64,000 nt of DNA from CAIVPM01 sp964615145 (lineage in GTDB: Bacteria > Bacteroidota > Bacteroidia > Chitinophagales > Chitinophagaceae), in the NCBI GenBank assembly GCA_964615145.1, contig CAZTOP010000011.1, forward strand, positions 1-64,000, read 5' to 3'. The position numbers were made by a program, and so were the translations under genes. Shown one piece after another: positions 36,909-46,600 of this stretch (position 1 is its first letter; each line of letters opens with the position of its first letter). The notes under the pieces are model-generated. The model had not been told where the DNA came from and made no database searches. It worked only from the letters and a program-made list of their open reading frames with translations.

Positions 36909-37496
36909 ATGGCATTTCCACCACGCCCGGGAGGGGGCAGATTTAATCCAAGGTTTAATAGACAACCTGAACCAGAACATCGTATTAATGAAAGGATTCG
37001 TGCACAGCAAGTAAGGCTTGTTGGCGAAAACATCACGGTCGGTGTTTATCCAATTCAAGAGGCTTTAAAAATTGCCCAAGATTTAGAATTGGATTTAGTA
37101 GAAATTTCACCCAATGCAGATCCGCCAGTCTGTAAAGCTATTGACTATAAAAAATTCCTTTACGAAAAGAAGAAAAAGGAAAAGGAAATGAAAGCCAATG
37201 CTAAACAAAGCGAGGTAAAGGAAGTTCGTTTTACACCCAGTACAGATGATCACGATTTTAATTTTAAAGCAAAACACGCTGAAGGCTTTTTAAAAGAAGG
37301 TAATAAGGTAAAGGCTTATGTTCAGTTTAAAGGTCGTGCTATCCAATTTAAAGAAAGAGGTGAATTAGTATTGTTGAAATTTGCTGAGAGACTTGCAGAA
37401 GTTGGGCAACCAGAAACTTTGCCAAAATTAGAAGGTAAAAGAATGTTTTTGATGCTAACGCCAAAAACAAACAAAAAGAAAAAAGAAACTACTTAA
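36909..37496 (+). CDS. infC: Translation initiation factor IF-3
   Basis: A 195-residue factor that binds the 30S subunit and checks start-codon pairing. A basic, Gly/Pro/Arg-rich extension (PPRPGGGRFNPRFNRQ) precedes the canonical HRINERI start of IF-3N. LDLVEISPNADPPVCKAIDY is the signature. The IF-3C domain begins near KEVRFTPSTDDHDF. It starts with ordinary ATG, so the AUU self-regulation of E. coli is not expected. rpmI and rplT, which usually follow, are absent; a terminator and fabD come next instead. Confidence 0.96.
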   Translation: MAFPPRPGGGRFNPRFNRQPEPEHRINERIRAQQVRLVGENITVGVYPIQEALKIAQDLELDLVEISPNADPPVCKAIDYKKFLYEKKKKEKEMKANAKQSEVKEVRFTPSTDDHDFNFKAKHAEGFLKEGNKVKAYVQFKGRAIQFKERGELVLLKFAERLAEVGQPETLPKLEGKRMFLMLTPKTNKKKKETT

Positions 37497-37515
37497 AAAA
37501 ATTAAGATCATAAAC

Positions 37516-37553
37516 AAAATAGGTTGGCTCAAATGCTTGAGTCAACCTATTTT
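37516..37553. terminator. Bidirectional terminator between infC and fabD
   Basis: AAAATAGGTTGGCTCAA (37516-37532) pairs with 37537-37553 with a single G-U, with A-run and T-run on opposite flanks. It serves infC on the plus and fabD on the minus strand. Confidence 0.88.
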
Positions 37554-37568
37554 ATTTATGCTCGAACC

Positions 37569-38462
37569 TTAGTTTACACTATCAACAGTTACATCTTTAA
37601 CTATTTTTTGAACTAGTCCTTGTAAAACTTTTCCAGGACCAACTTCAATAAATTGTCTAGCACCATCAGCGTGCATTGCCTGCACAATCTGTGTCCATTT
37701 AACGGCTCCTGTTAGTTGAGCAATCAAATTTTCTTTAATTTTTTCCGCATCTGTAACAGCAGTTGCTACAACATTTTGATAAATTGGGCAGATTGGATTA
37801 TTAAATTGAGTAGTTTCAATGGCATAAGCTAATTCCTCTTTAGCTGGTAGCATTAATGGTGAATGAAATGCACCCCCAACAGGTAAAACTAATGCACGTT
37901 TTGCACCAGCAGCCTTCATTTTTTCACAGGCAATTTCAATGCCTTTTAAAGAGCCACTTATTACTAATTGACCAGGACAATTGTAATTTGCTGCAACAAC
38001 AATTTCATTATTTTCAGACTGAATAGATGCACAAATTTCTTCTACGCTATCATCAGCCAAAGCTAACACTGCAGCCATTGTGCTTGGATTTAACTCGCAA
38101 GCTTTTTGCATTGCTTTTGCTCTTATACTAACCAATTTTAAGGCATCTTCAAAATTTAAAACACCATTTGCAACTAAGGCAGAAAACTCTCCCAATGAAT
38201 GTCCTGCAACCATATCTGGTTGTACATTCTCAATGCTTTTGTATGCTATAACTGAGTGTAAAAAAACGGCAGGTTGAGTAACATTTGTTTGTTTAAGTTC
38301 TTCATCACTGCCATCAAACATGATTTCACTAATATTGAAACCTAAAATATCATTTGCCTGTTCAAACAATTTTTGGGCTTCGCTACTAGACTCATACAAG
38401 TTTTTTCCCATTCCTTTAAATTGAGAACCTTGACCAGGAAATACGTAAGCTACCTTATTCAT
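37569..38462 (-). CDS. fabD: Malonyl-CoA:ACP transacylase
   Basis: A 297-residue enzyme loading malonyl groups on acyl carrier protein for fatty acid synthesis. It opens with AYVFPGQGSQFKGMGKNLY. The nucleophile is in AGHSLGEFSAL (Ser at about 90), an oxyanion-side GGAFHSPLM motif carries the catalytic His at about 198, and the C-terminal EVGPGKVLQGL is typical. Length is normal. It stands alone, away from other fab genes. A TATTTTTG promoter element lies 18 bases upstream. Confidence 0.96.
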   Translation of the reverse strand: MNKVAYVFPGQGSQFKGMGKNLYESSSEAQKLFEQANDILGFNISEIMFDGSDEELKQTNVTQPAVFLHSVIAYKSIENVQPDMVAGHSLGEFSALVANGVLNFEDALKLVSIRAKAMQKACELNPSTMAAVLALADDSVEEICASIQSENNEIVVAANYNCPGQLVISGSLKGIEIACEKMKAAGAKRALVLPVGGAFHSPLMLPAKEELAYAIETTQFNNPICPIYQNVVATAVTDAEKIKENLIAQLTGAVKWTQIVQAMHADGARQFIEVGPGKVLQGLVQKIVKDVTVDSVN

Positions 38463-38480
38463 TTTATAAAATTTTTAAAA

Positions 38481-38488
38481 CAAAAATA
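38481..38488 (-). promoter_or_regulatory. -7 element TATTTTTG for fabD
   Basis: On the minus strand TATTTTTG matches TAnnTTTG exactly and ends 18 bases before the fabD ATG. Confidence 0.5.
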
Positions 38489-38591
38489 TGAGAAATTATA
38501 TGTATGTAGCATAATTGACTTAGCTTCAATTTAATTTTTTGAGTAAATTAATAGATAGTAAAAGGAGTTAATACCTATCCACTTAAATCAC

Positions 38592-38599
38592 TAATTTTG
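38592..38599 (+). promoter_or_regulatory. -7 element TAATTTTG for ccmB
   Basis: An exact TAnnTTTG match ending 5 bases before the ccmB ATG; the message is predicted to be leaderless or nearly so. Confidence 0.55.
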
Positions 38600-38604
38600 T
38601 AATA

Positions 38605-39270
38605 ATGTCATTCATAAATACTAAACATATTAAGGCTTTAATAAAAAAAGATTTTTTATTGGAGACAAGGCATCAACATACGTTTTATGCAATTGTCTTG
38701 TATGTAATTAGCACCACCTTTGTTGTTTATTTAACTATGGGACAACCTGAAGAGCAAGTTTGGAACGGATTATTCTGGATTGTGCAATTATTTGTTTGTA
38801 TCAATGCTGTTGCAAAAAGTTTTTTGGCAGAAAGCCAAGGTAGAATGCTGTATTACCATAGTGTTGTAAATCCAAAGGATTTTGTTAGTGCTAAGTTACT
38901 TTACAATGTAGTGTTAATGGCTATAATGTCATTATTATCGCTAATGATTTTTATAATTTTTTTAGAAAATCCTTTTGCCTTTTTTTACAAATTTGTTCTT
39001 ATTTCAATACTTGGGAGTTTGGGTCTAAGCCTTGTATTTACGTTTCTAGCTGCTATAGCTGCTAAAGCAAAACAGCAAGCTTCCTTAATGGCTATTATGG
39101 GATTGCCAGTGATTATCCCACAAATTTTACTATTAATGAAAATTTCTGTAGTTGCATTTAGTAATGTTGTTCAAGAAGGGTTTTTAGAAATGATATTATT
39201 GATATTGCTTTTAGATATTATGGTAATTGCTTTGGCTATTATTTTATTTCCATATTTATGGAAAGATTAA
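38605..39270 (+). CDS. ccmB: Heme exporter/cytochrome c maturation protein CcmB
   Basis: A 221-residue inner membrane protein with six helices, starting IKALIKKDFLLETRHQHTFY, the usual CcmB opening with a conserved acidic/basic patch before helix 1. The loop AKSFLAESQGRMLYYHSVVN at about 73-92 is a family signature. CcmB is the permease of the CcmAB ABC module used in c-type cytochrome maturation. No ccmA or ccmC is adjacent here; the next gene is alanine dehydrogenase. Confidence 0.85.
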   Translation: MSFINTKHIKALIKKDFLLETRHQHTFYAIVLYVISTTFVVYLTMGQPEEQVWNGLFWIVQLFVCINAVAKSFLAESQGRMLYYHSVVNPKDFVSAKLLYNVVLMAIMSLLSLMIFIIFLENPFAFFYKFVLISILGSLGLSLVFTFLAAIAAKAKQQASLMAIMGLPVIIPQILLLMKISVVAFSNVVQEGFLEMILLILLLDIMVIALAIILFPYLWKD

Positions 39271-39323
39271 TATTTCTTATTTTCTAAAAAATTAGATTAA
39301 TTTTATTTTCCAATTTACTTAAA

Positions 39324-40538
39324 ATGGCTACTGCTAAACCCGTAATTTCAACTTCATTTAACTATGAAACCCTTGAAGAGAAACTAGACATTAAACCACA
39401 AGGTGCAAAACTTCATATTGGTATTCCAAAAGAAATAGCTTTTCAAGAAAATCGCGTAGGATTAACACCAGATGCGGTTGGTGTATTGGTTAGTTGTGGA
39501 CATAATGTAGTTGTTGAACATAAAGCAGGAGAGGGGAGTCATTATACCGATAAGGATTATAGTGAGGCTGGGGCTTCAATTGCATACAACAGAGAAGATG
39601 TTTTTAAAGCCCCTATATTAGTTAAAAGTGCTCCAATAGTTTCAGAGGATGTGGATTTATTGCAAATGAATCAAACTATCATTTCTCCTATTCATTATTC
39701 AGCATTAAATGTAAATGTTGTAAAAAAAATGATGGAGAAAAGGATTACGGCTATGGGTTATGAAAACTTGAAAGATGATAGTGGTACTTATCCTATTGTT
39801 AGAAGTATGAGCGAAATTGCAGGCAGTGCTGTAATGTTAATTGCTGGACAGTATTTAAGTAGCTTTAATCACGGAAAAGGAGTATTGCTTGGAGGCATTA
39901 GCGGTATTCCACCAACAAAAGTTGTTATTATTGGTGCAGGAATTGTTGGCGAATTTGCAACAAGGAATGCCTTGGCATTAGGTGCTAGTGTAAAGGTTTT
40001 TGATAATGATGTTTCCCGATTAAAACAGTTACAAAACAATTTAGGACAAAGAGTTTGGACAAGTGTGCTAGAACCTAAAATATTATCTAAACAGCTAAAA
40101 ACTTGTGAAGTAGCTGTTGGAGCTTTAAGCAATGAGAATGGTAGAGCACCAATAGTTGTTACTGATGAAATTGTTGCAACAATGCGTCCAGGAAGTATTA
40201 TTATTGATGTAGCCATAGATAGGGGGGGGTGTTTTGAAACAAGTGAATTAACTAGTCACGAGAAACCAACATTTACAAAACACGACGTAATTCATTATTG
40301 TGTTCCCAATATTCCAAGTGGTTTTGCCAGAACTGCAAGTCAGGCAATAAGCAATGTTTTGATGCCTTTATTATTAAAAGTAAGTGATGAAGGGGGTATA
40401 GATGAAATTGTTTGGCATAATATAAATATACGCGAAGGAATCTATTTGTTTAAAGGTTCTCTAACAGATTTTTATATGAGTGAGAAATTCAATTTAAAAT
40501 TTACCGATTTAAATCTTTTGATAGCCAGCAGAAGGTAG
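39324..40538 (+). CDS. ald: Alanine dehydrogenase
   Basis: A 404-residue NAD-dependent enzyme interconverting L-alanine and pyruvate plus ammonia. The N-terminal substrate-site segment is GIPKEIAFQENRVGLTPDAV. The NAD Rossmann motif is IIGAGIVGEFATRNALALGA at about 203-222. A late HYCVPNIPSGFARTASQAIS segment is typical. The first ~25 residues extend beyond the classic 370-residue form, as in Bacteroidota. The related NAD(P) transhydrogenase alpha subunit is an alternative, but no PntB partner is present. Confidence 0.88.
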   Translation: MATAKPVISTSFNYETLEEKLDIKPQGAKLHIGIPKEIAFQENRVGLTPDAVGVLVSCGHNVVVEHKAGEGSHYTDKDYSEAGASIAYNREDVFKAPILVKSAPIVSEDVDLLQMNQTIISPIHYSALNVNVVKKMMEKRITAMGYENLKDDSGTYPIVRSMSEIAGSAVMLIAGQYLSSFNHGKGVLLGGISGIPPTKVVIIGAGIVGEFATRNALALGASVKVFDNDVSRLKQLQNNLGQRVWTSVLEPKILSKQLKTCEVAVGALSNENGRAPIVVTDEIVATMRPGSIIIDVAIDRGGCFETSELTSHEKPTFTKHDVIHYCVPNIPSGFARTASQAISNVLMPLLLKVSDEGGIDEIVWHNINIREGIYLFKGSLTDFYMSEKFNLKFTDLNLLIASRR

Positions 40539-40706
40539 TAACGAAGTTTATTTTATTTTATTGTAATATTTTTTAAAATAATTGAAAAAAAACTCTATCT
40601 TGCACACGATAACAATTCAATATCATTATAAAAAACTAAAATAAATTCTTTTAGAATTTACCCGTGTTTATTTCGTACCCTTTCCTTAAACTATTTACCT
40701 GTTAAT

Positions 40707-40739
40707 ATTTTGCAAATGTTTTAAATGTTTGTGCAAAAT
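40707..40739. repeat. Inverted repeat before the 40748 gene
   Basis: ATTTTGCA (40707-40714) and TGCAAAAT (40732-40739) are perfect inverted copies, 17 bases apart, directly before the start codon. They may be an operator or a start-masking hairpin. The rest of spacer 40539-40747 shows nothing definite. Confidence 0.35.
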
Positions 40740-40747
40740 TTTAATGA

Positions 40748-41455
40748 ATGAATATGAAGAAAAAAAATAATAGTATCATAGCTCTATTTATCACACTTTC
40801 CTTAACTGTAGTAACAACAAGCTGGATAAATAAAAATGAAAAGTTTGATGGAGATCCAATTTATGGTGTTACAAATTTAGTTAATGCAAGTTTTGCATCT
40901 GTAGATGCTGAAACAGAAGCATACATTCCATCAAACAAAGTGTACAATAGATATGACGCACTTGCTTTGAGAGATCAATTACAAAAATTGCAAGAAGCTA
41001 ATCCTACTTCACTAGCAATAAATTTAGCATTGGTAAAATTTCATGCTAATGCACCTAATTTTTCAGGAGGGTTTAAAGGTTCAGCACTTCAATATGCAGC
41101 TAATATATACAGATTAAACAGTTATATAGGTTGTTTAGCGTATGAGTATATTTATACCAAAAACTATGATTTTAAAAATGCCGAAAGATGGTACAAAAAT
41201 TCTTTAATAAGCAGATTAGTTGAAGGATCGGAGTGGAGAGAGGTTAAATATACTGAGGTTGCCCCTTTTGGCGTTGGAGTAGTTGGTGCTTTTAGCAATG
41301 GAAGGGTTCAACCATTATACCAAAATATTTGGGGGTCGTACACCAGAAAAATTATGATACCAAAATGTACGGGCGATTGTTATTTTACTATTGTTCCAGA
41401 TTTTCTAAAACCATCCAAACAAGTAAAGGCTGAGCTTGTATTTGTAAACTGGTAA
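40748..41455 (+). CDS. Secreted protein of unknown function, TPR-like
   Basis: A 235-residue protein with a signal-like N-terminus (lysines then IIALFITLSLTVVTTSW). The mature part begins with an acidic linker, then helices resembling a tetratricopeptide unit (ALRDQLQKLQEANPTSLAIN, and ANIYRLNSYIGCLAYEYIYT paired with AERWYKNSLISR). The C-terminus has two Cys in a CTGDC motif and ends VNW. I recognise no named family. ATG 40754 is an alternative start. It has its own terminator, so it is probably a single-gene unit. Confidence 0.6.
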   Translation: MNMKKKNNSIIALFITLSLTVVTTSWINKNEKFDGDPIYGVTNLVNASFASVDAETEAYIPSNKVYNRYDALALRDQLQKLQEANPTSLAINLALVKFHANAPNFSGGFKGSALQYAANIYRLNSYIGCLAYEYIYTKNYDFKNAERWYKNSLISRLVEGSEWREVKYTEVAPFGVGVVGAFSNGRVQPLYQNIWGSYTRKIMIPKCTGDCYFTIVPDFLKPSKQVKAELVFVNW

Positions 41456-41473
41456 TACTAAAAAAATATTCAT

Positions 41474-41505
41474 AAAAACCACTAAGAACCTTAGTGGTTT
41501 TTTTT
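41474..41505 (+). terminator. Terminator after the 40748 gene
   Basis: AAAACCACTAA (41475-41485) pairs perfectly with TTAGTGGTTTT (41491-41501), followed by more T. Confidence 0.88.
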
Positions 41506-41534
41506 ATACATACCTAAATGTATTTTTTTTCGTT

Positions 41535-41542
41535 TATATTTG
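41535..41542 (+). promoter_or_regulatory. -7 element TATATTTG for the methyltransferase gene
   Basis: An exact TAnnTTTG match ending 13 bases before the TTG start at 41556; it helps fix that unusual start. Confidence 0.5.
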
Positions 41543-41555
41543 AAATAACTGTGAT

Positions 41556-42050
41556 TTGGAAAACTATTATTCATATTACGAGAGCCCTATTGGTTTAATA
41601 AGAATAGGTGGTACCGAAAATTATATTACTGAAGTTTTATTTGTAGATAATAAAGAACAAATACATTATGGTGCACCAGGTGTTAGCGATATTATTCATC
41701 ACTGTACCGAACAATTAATAGAATTTTTTCAAGGGAAAAGAAAAGTTTTTGAAATACCAATACACCAAGAGGGAACACCATTTCAAAAAAAAGTATGGAG
41801 TGAATTAACTGAAATCAATTTTGGAAAGACTATAAGCTATTTGGATTTAGCAAAACGAATGGGAGATGAAAAAGTAATAAGAGCCGCAGCATCAACAAAT
41901 GGGAAAAACAAAATTGGTATAATTGTACCCTGCCATAGAGTAATTGGCACTAATAAAAATTTGGTGGGTTATGCAGGAGGTTTATGGAGAAAAAAATGGT
42001 TATTACAGCACGAGTTTAGGACAACACACGGTATTCAAACGCTATTTTAA
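41556..42050 (+). CDS. ogt: Methylated-DNA-[protein]-cysteine S-methyltransferase
   Basis: A 164-residue suicide repair protein that takes alkyl groups from O6-alkylguanine. The acceptor Cys lies in IIVPCHRVIGTN at about 126-137. The upstream FQKKVWSELTEINFGKTISY segment and the RAAASTNGKNK helix-turn-helix/Arg-finger region are typical. The only plausible start is TTG 41556: the frame has a stop at 41541 and no earlier ATG or GTG. No Ada regulatory domain is fused. The stop overlaps the end of the convergent MBOAT gene by 4 bases. Confidence 0.92.
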   Translation: MENYYSYYESPIGLIRIGGTENYITEVLFVDNKEQIHYGAPGVSDIIHHCTEQLIEFFQGKRKVFEIPIHQEGTPFQKKVWSELTEINFGKTISYLDLAKRMGDEKVIRAAASTNGKNKIGIIVPCHRVIGTNKNLVGYAGGLWRKKWLLQHEFRTTHGIQTLF

Positions 42051-43525
42051 AACTGCAAGTAAATTGGTAATATGGGTTCGGCAGATTTAAAAAATCCGTA
42101 AACTAAAACAAAAACAATAAATACAAACATATATCCTAAAATACCTTCACTTGAAAGTTTATTGGTTACCTTAACTGATATATTTCGTGGGAATAAGTGT
42201 ACGAGCAATCCGAATAATATCATCGCAATTACTTTATAATAATTATTCCAAAAGGCTTGAAATCCTGAAAAATAAAACTGGTGTTTTATTTGCCAAAACA
42301 TAGCCTTCGCTTTTGTAATGTTCTCTGCTCTAAAAAATATCCAAGCTATACAGATGAACTGAAACGTAATAAATCCAGCTATTTTTTTATATAGATTAGT
42401 TTTCCTGAAATTGCTTAATACATATCTGGATTTTTCTTCCCAAAGTTTATGAATCACTAACGCTATACCATGCATCAACCCCCAAATAATATATGTAAAA
42501 TTTGCACCATGCCACAAACCCCCAATGAACATTGTAATAATTAAATTAATATACTTTTTTAAACGTCCATTTCTATTTCCACCTAGTGGAATGTAAATAT
42601 AATCTTTCAGCCAACTTGAAAGCGATATATGCCATCGCTTCCAAAACTCCGAAATATCCTTGCTTTTATATGGTAAATTAAAGTTGTCCGGAATGTTAAA
42701 GCCAAGCCATTTTGCAATGCCTATTGCTATATTTGTATAGCCACTGAAATCACAGTAAATTACCACTGCAAATCCATAAGTTGCAAACAAACACTCCAAG
42801 CCAGAATATCTCGAAGGCTCATCAAAAACGTAATTTACAAAATTGGCAGAAATATAATCTGATATTACAAGTTTTTTTATTAATCCCGTTATGATTAAAA
42901 AAAAACCCTTGCTAAAATCTTCATTACTTACAAAGTATGGTTTAACTATTTGTGGCAAAAAATCTGCTGCCCTAACAATAGGACCCATTACAAGTTTTGG
43001 AAAAAAAGAAAGAAACAGGAGATAATCAGCAAATCTTTTTGCAGGCAATATTTTTCTTTGGTAAACATCAACCATATAACTTATACTTTCAAAAGTATAG
43101 AATGAAATACCTACAAGTGTTGTTATTTGTAAAGGCTTTGAATTATTTCCAATAAAATCATTGTAGCTATTTATAAAAAAATTAAAGTATTTAAAGTAAA
43201 TCAGCAAACCAATATTGAAGCTTAAACCAACTATTAATAATATGCGTTTACTTTTTTTACTAGGTACTTCGTATATTAAATTTCCTATGAAATAATCTAT
43301 AATCGCAGATGCAACTACTAAAAAAACAAATGCACCACTAGCTTTATAAAAAAAATACAATGAAAAAGCACAAAAAAGCCAAGTTCTTATTCTATAATTA
43401 TTTTTGAAATAATAATAAATGCTAATAAATGCAGCAAAATAATAAATAAAAAAGCCACTGTTAAAGAGCAATGGATTGTCTTTATCATATAAAAATTGAT
43501 GAAAAAAAATTGAAATGTCTATCAC
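42047..43525 (-). CDS. MBOAT family O-acyltransferase (AlgI/DltB type)
   Basis: A 492-residue integral membrane acyltransferase with about 11-12 helices. The MBOAT core is visible: FWKRWHISLSSWLKDYIYIP at about 290-309 and FIGGLWHGANFTYIIWGLMH at about 334-353, with the invariant His in WHGA. Family members acylate cell-surface polysaccharides. The partner of AlgI-like proteins, an AlgJ/AlgX-type SGNH protein, is not adjacent. The start is GTG 43525; no ATG is available. A TATATTTG element lies upstream. Confidence 0.9.
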   Translation of the reverse strand: MIDISIFFHQFLYDKDNPLLFNSGFFIYYFAAFISIYYYFKNNYRIRTWLFCAFSLYFFYKASGAFVFLVVASAIIDYFIGNLIYEVPSKKSKRILLIVGLSFNIGLLIYFKYFNFFINSYNDFIGNNSKPLQITTLVGISFYTFESISYMVDVYQRKILPAKRFADYLLFLSFFPKLVMGPIVRAADFLPQIVKPYFVSNEDFSKGFFLIITGLIKKLVISDYISANFVNYVFDEPSRYSGLECLFATYGFAVVIYCDFSGYTNIAIGIAKWLGFNIPDNFNLPYKSKDISEFWKRWHISLSSWLKDYIYIPLGGNRNGRLKKYINLIITMFIGGLWHGANFTYIIWGLMHGIALVIHKLWEEKSRYVLSNFRKTNLYKKIAGFITFQFICIAWIFFRAENITKAKAMFWQIKHQFYFSGFQAFWNNYYKVIAMILFGLLVHLFPRNISVKVTNKLSSEGILGYMFVFIVFVLVYGFFKSAEPILPIYLQF

Positions 43526-43550
43526 TTACTTGGCTACAATTATTTTGTGC

Positions 43551-43558
43551 CAAATATA
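43551..43558 (-). promoter_or_regulatory. -7 element TATATTTG for the MBOAT gene
   Basis: An exact TAnnTTTG match on the minus strand, 25 bases before the GTG start. Confidence 0.45.
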
Positions 43559-43625
43559 TAGTTTGATTGAGTTTATTTTTAATGTGTTACTTAGTGGTGT
43601 ATAAATAAAAATGTATTTGGATGAG

Positions 43626-46600
43626 CTAGTTTGTAACTAAGAATTTTTTTGTACTTATTCCTAAATCTGTTTTATGTGTGATGAAATAAATACCACTTGA
43701 TAAATCAGAAATATTAATATAATTGAGTCCTAAACTTGAATTTTTAGTTTTGATTATTTTGCCATAAATGTCCGTAATCACAAGTATTCCATTACCAGCT
43801 AACATATCTATTGATACATTCAATATTGATTTAGATGGATTTGGGAAAATTTTAAAATCGTTAACATTATTGGTTTGTTCTTTTTCAGTAGAAACTTCGC
43901 GAGCAGCACAGGCATATCCAAAACCGTTGATGGTTCTACTATTGGAACATCCATTTGAATTAGTATAAGTATAAGTTAAACTACCTGCACCAGTGCTATT
44001 AATGGATACATTGCCACCAAGAGTAACAGATATTGAACCTGTAGCAAACCAATTGCCACCTGCAGGCGAACCTAAAACATTAAATGTTTTGCCTATGCAG
44101 TAACCACCTGCAGGTGCACCTCTTTGTGGATTTACTGTACCTACCTCGTAAGAGATACTTGGAATATTTGGAATTGAGTTAACATTGATATTATATGTAG
44201 CTGTTTTAATAATTCCGGCATCATTAACTGTGTAAGAGATAATGGCATTGCCAGCATTTAATCCATTAACTGTACCCAAATTATTAATACTTGCACGATT
44301 ATTTAAACTATTCCAAACTCCGCCTGAAATATTTGCCGATAGGCTAGAGGTTGAACCAACACAAAGATTACTTACTCCAGAAATTACTAGAGGTGTAGAT
44401 GAATTGACTGAAAGCGTTAATGTAGCAGCACTATCACAGCCTGTTGAATTTAATAAATGAGCGGTTTGTGTACCTGCACTATTAAATGTTAATCCATTCC
44501 AAGAATATGGAAGCTGGTTGTTATTGATATTAATTGAAGAGGAAGAACTTGAACTTGATTTTACAGTTAAAATTAGTGTAGCAGAACTATCACATCCTAA
44601 TGAATTTGTTAACCCGTACTTTGTTTGAGAGCCTGCATTATTAAATGTTAATCCATTCCATAAAAAAGGTAATTCTGAAGAACAAATACTTAAATTGTTT
44701 GATGAAACTGAATTTGGTAGTGCAGTATCAATAACTACAGACCTAATTCTTAAATCATTGCTTGCAACCCAACCTGTGCCATTACTATAAAATGAACGAT
44801 TACTGTTTGATAAATTTTCATATCCTAAACTCCAACTATCAGAACTACCTGGTGCTAAAACAATAAAATAATCTTGCTGATTTTGAACTTGAATATTTAA
44901 GGAACTGATGTCAAAATAATTCCAAGAAAATTTGCTTAAAGAAGCAGGTAAAATGTTTGATGTGCCTAACAAACTGCCTGGCAATCCAGCATTATTATCT
45001 CTAACTTCTATTGTAAAACTGTTAGCTGGAATAGATGTTCCAGTTTTAAAAAATACACCTCCAAGTTTTCCTTTTATTGTTGCTGTAAATTTAGTAGTTG
45101 CCTTTGATGCCCCAAGATTGTATGATGGGTTATTTAAACTTGTAGAAGCAGAATCGTAGCTTAATGTAACTCGTTTATAAGGTTGGCAATTTGTTAAAGA
45201 TGAGGCAGCTCTGAAAACATCAATTTTACCACTTCCCCAAACCGGATTATCATACAATGTTGTAAAAACATCTTTAGTTGCAGTTGTTGTAATTGCATTT
45301 TTTATTTCATTGTAAGATGCACTATTTTTTACTTGTAGCAATAAAGCTACGCAGCCTGTAACTTCTGGTGTTGCCATACTTGTGCCGGCAAGTACGTGGT
45401 ATACATTAGGAACCACAACTGATGTAGAAGTTGTTCCAAGTCCTGAATTTGATGACGTACAAGAAACCACTCCCTGACCATTCGCTGCAATAGTTGGTTT
45501 TAATACATTATCTCTTCTTGGACCAATTGAACTAAAAGTTGAAATATTATCTTGTTGTGTACTTGAATATGCATATCCACCAGGCGAAGTAGTAGAATTT
45601 GAGTACCAATCTAATTTGCCCACAAAAGAAGCTACAGTAATAGCTGAATTAGCACACCCAGGCGAGTGTACTTGATAATTGCCATCAGCACCAATAATGC
45701 TTGCACCGCCATAATCAGAACCTTTATAGTTCAACCATCCATCGATAATTATACTATTGTTACTAGTGTTATTGAGTGTTAATGTCCAATTGCCGGATGC
45801 ATTAGTTGTTTTTGTTTTTCTTGATACATACAAATTAATAAGTCTGTCCCCACTTTCAACATCAATTTCATTGTCTAAATACACTGTTGCATTATTATTC
45901 ATTGCAGGAAGTATCAGATTTTGATTGATGTTAGCTGTAATAGTTCCACCATTAGGGTCTGTTACTGTTGCAATCATTGAGCTTGTGTCGTTAGCATAAA
46001 ATGAAACCTGAAATAAATCTACAGCTGCAGTTCCATTTGTTGTAGGAACATTAATTACAATATTCGAGGTACTATTACTACTCATCGATACTTGTTTGTG
46101 TAGTGTTTTCCCATTATCATTTCCAGCTGCAATTACTACAACTCTTCCATTGCCTGATGCACTAAAATTATCCACTGCAACTTCATTAGGAGCAGTACCA
46201 TCGTGTGCACCAAATTGTCCACCAATACTCATATTTATAACTAGTGGTTTACCATAAAAATTTGCAATATTTTTAAAATAAGTCATAGCGTCTATTTGAC
46301 TAGTATAATTAAAAAAGTTGTCTCCACCTTTTACAACTACAATATCTGCATTGGGTGCAATGCCACTATATTTCTTTGATGTTAAGCTAAATCCATTTCC
46401 AGCAGCAGTTCCAGTAACGTGAGTGCCGTGGCCATTGATATCTTTTTCTCTTACAAATCCAGCTGGCGTTCCATCAATTTCATTGTTTATTTGTGTTTGT
46501 GAGTATTCAACACCATAACTAAATCCAGTGGGTGATGTTTCGCCAAGGGTTGGTGTTAATGTGTGATCCCAGATTTTAAGTATTCTTGTTTTAGTAGTAT

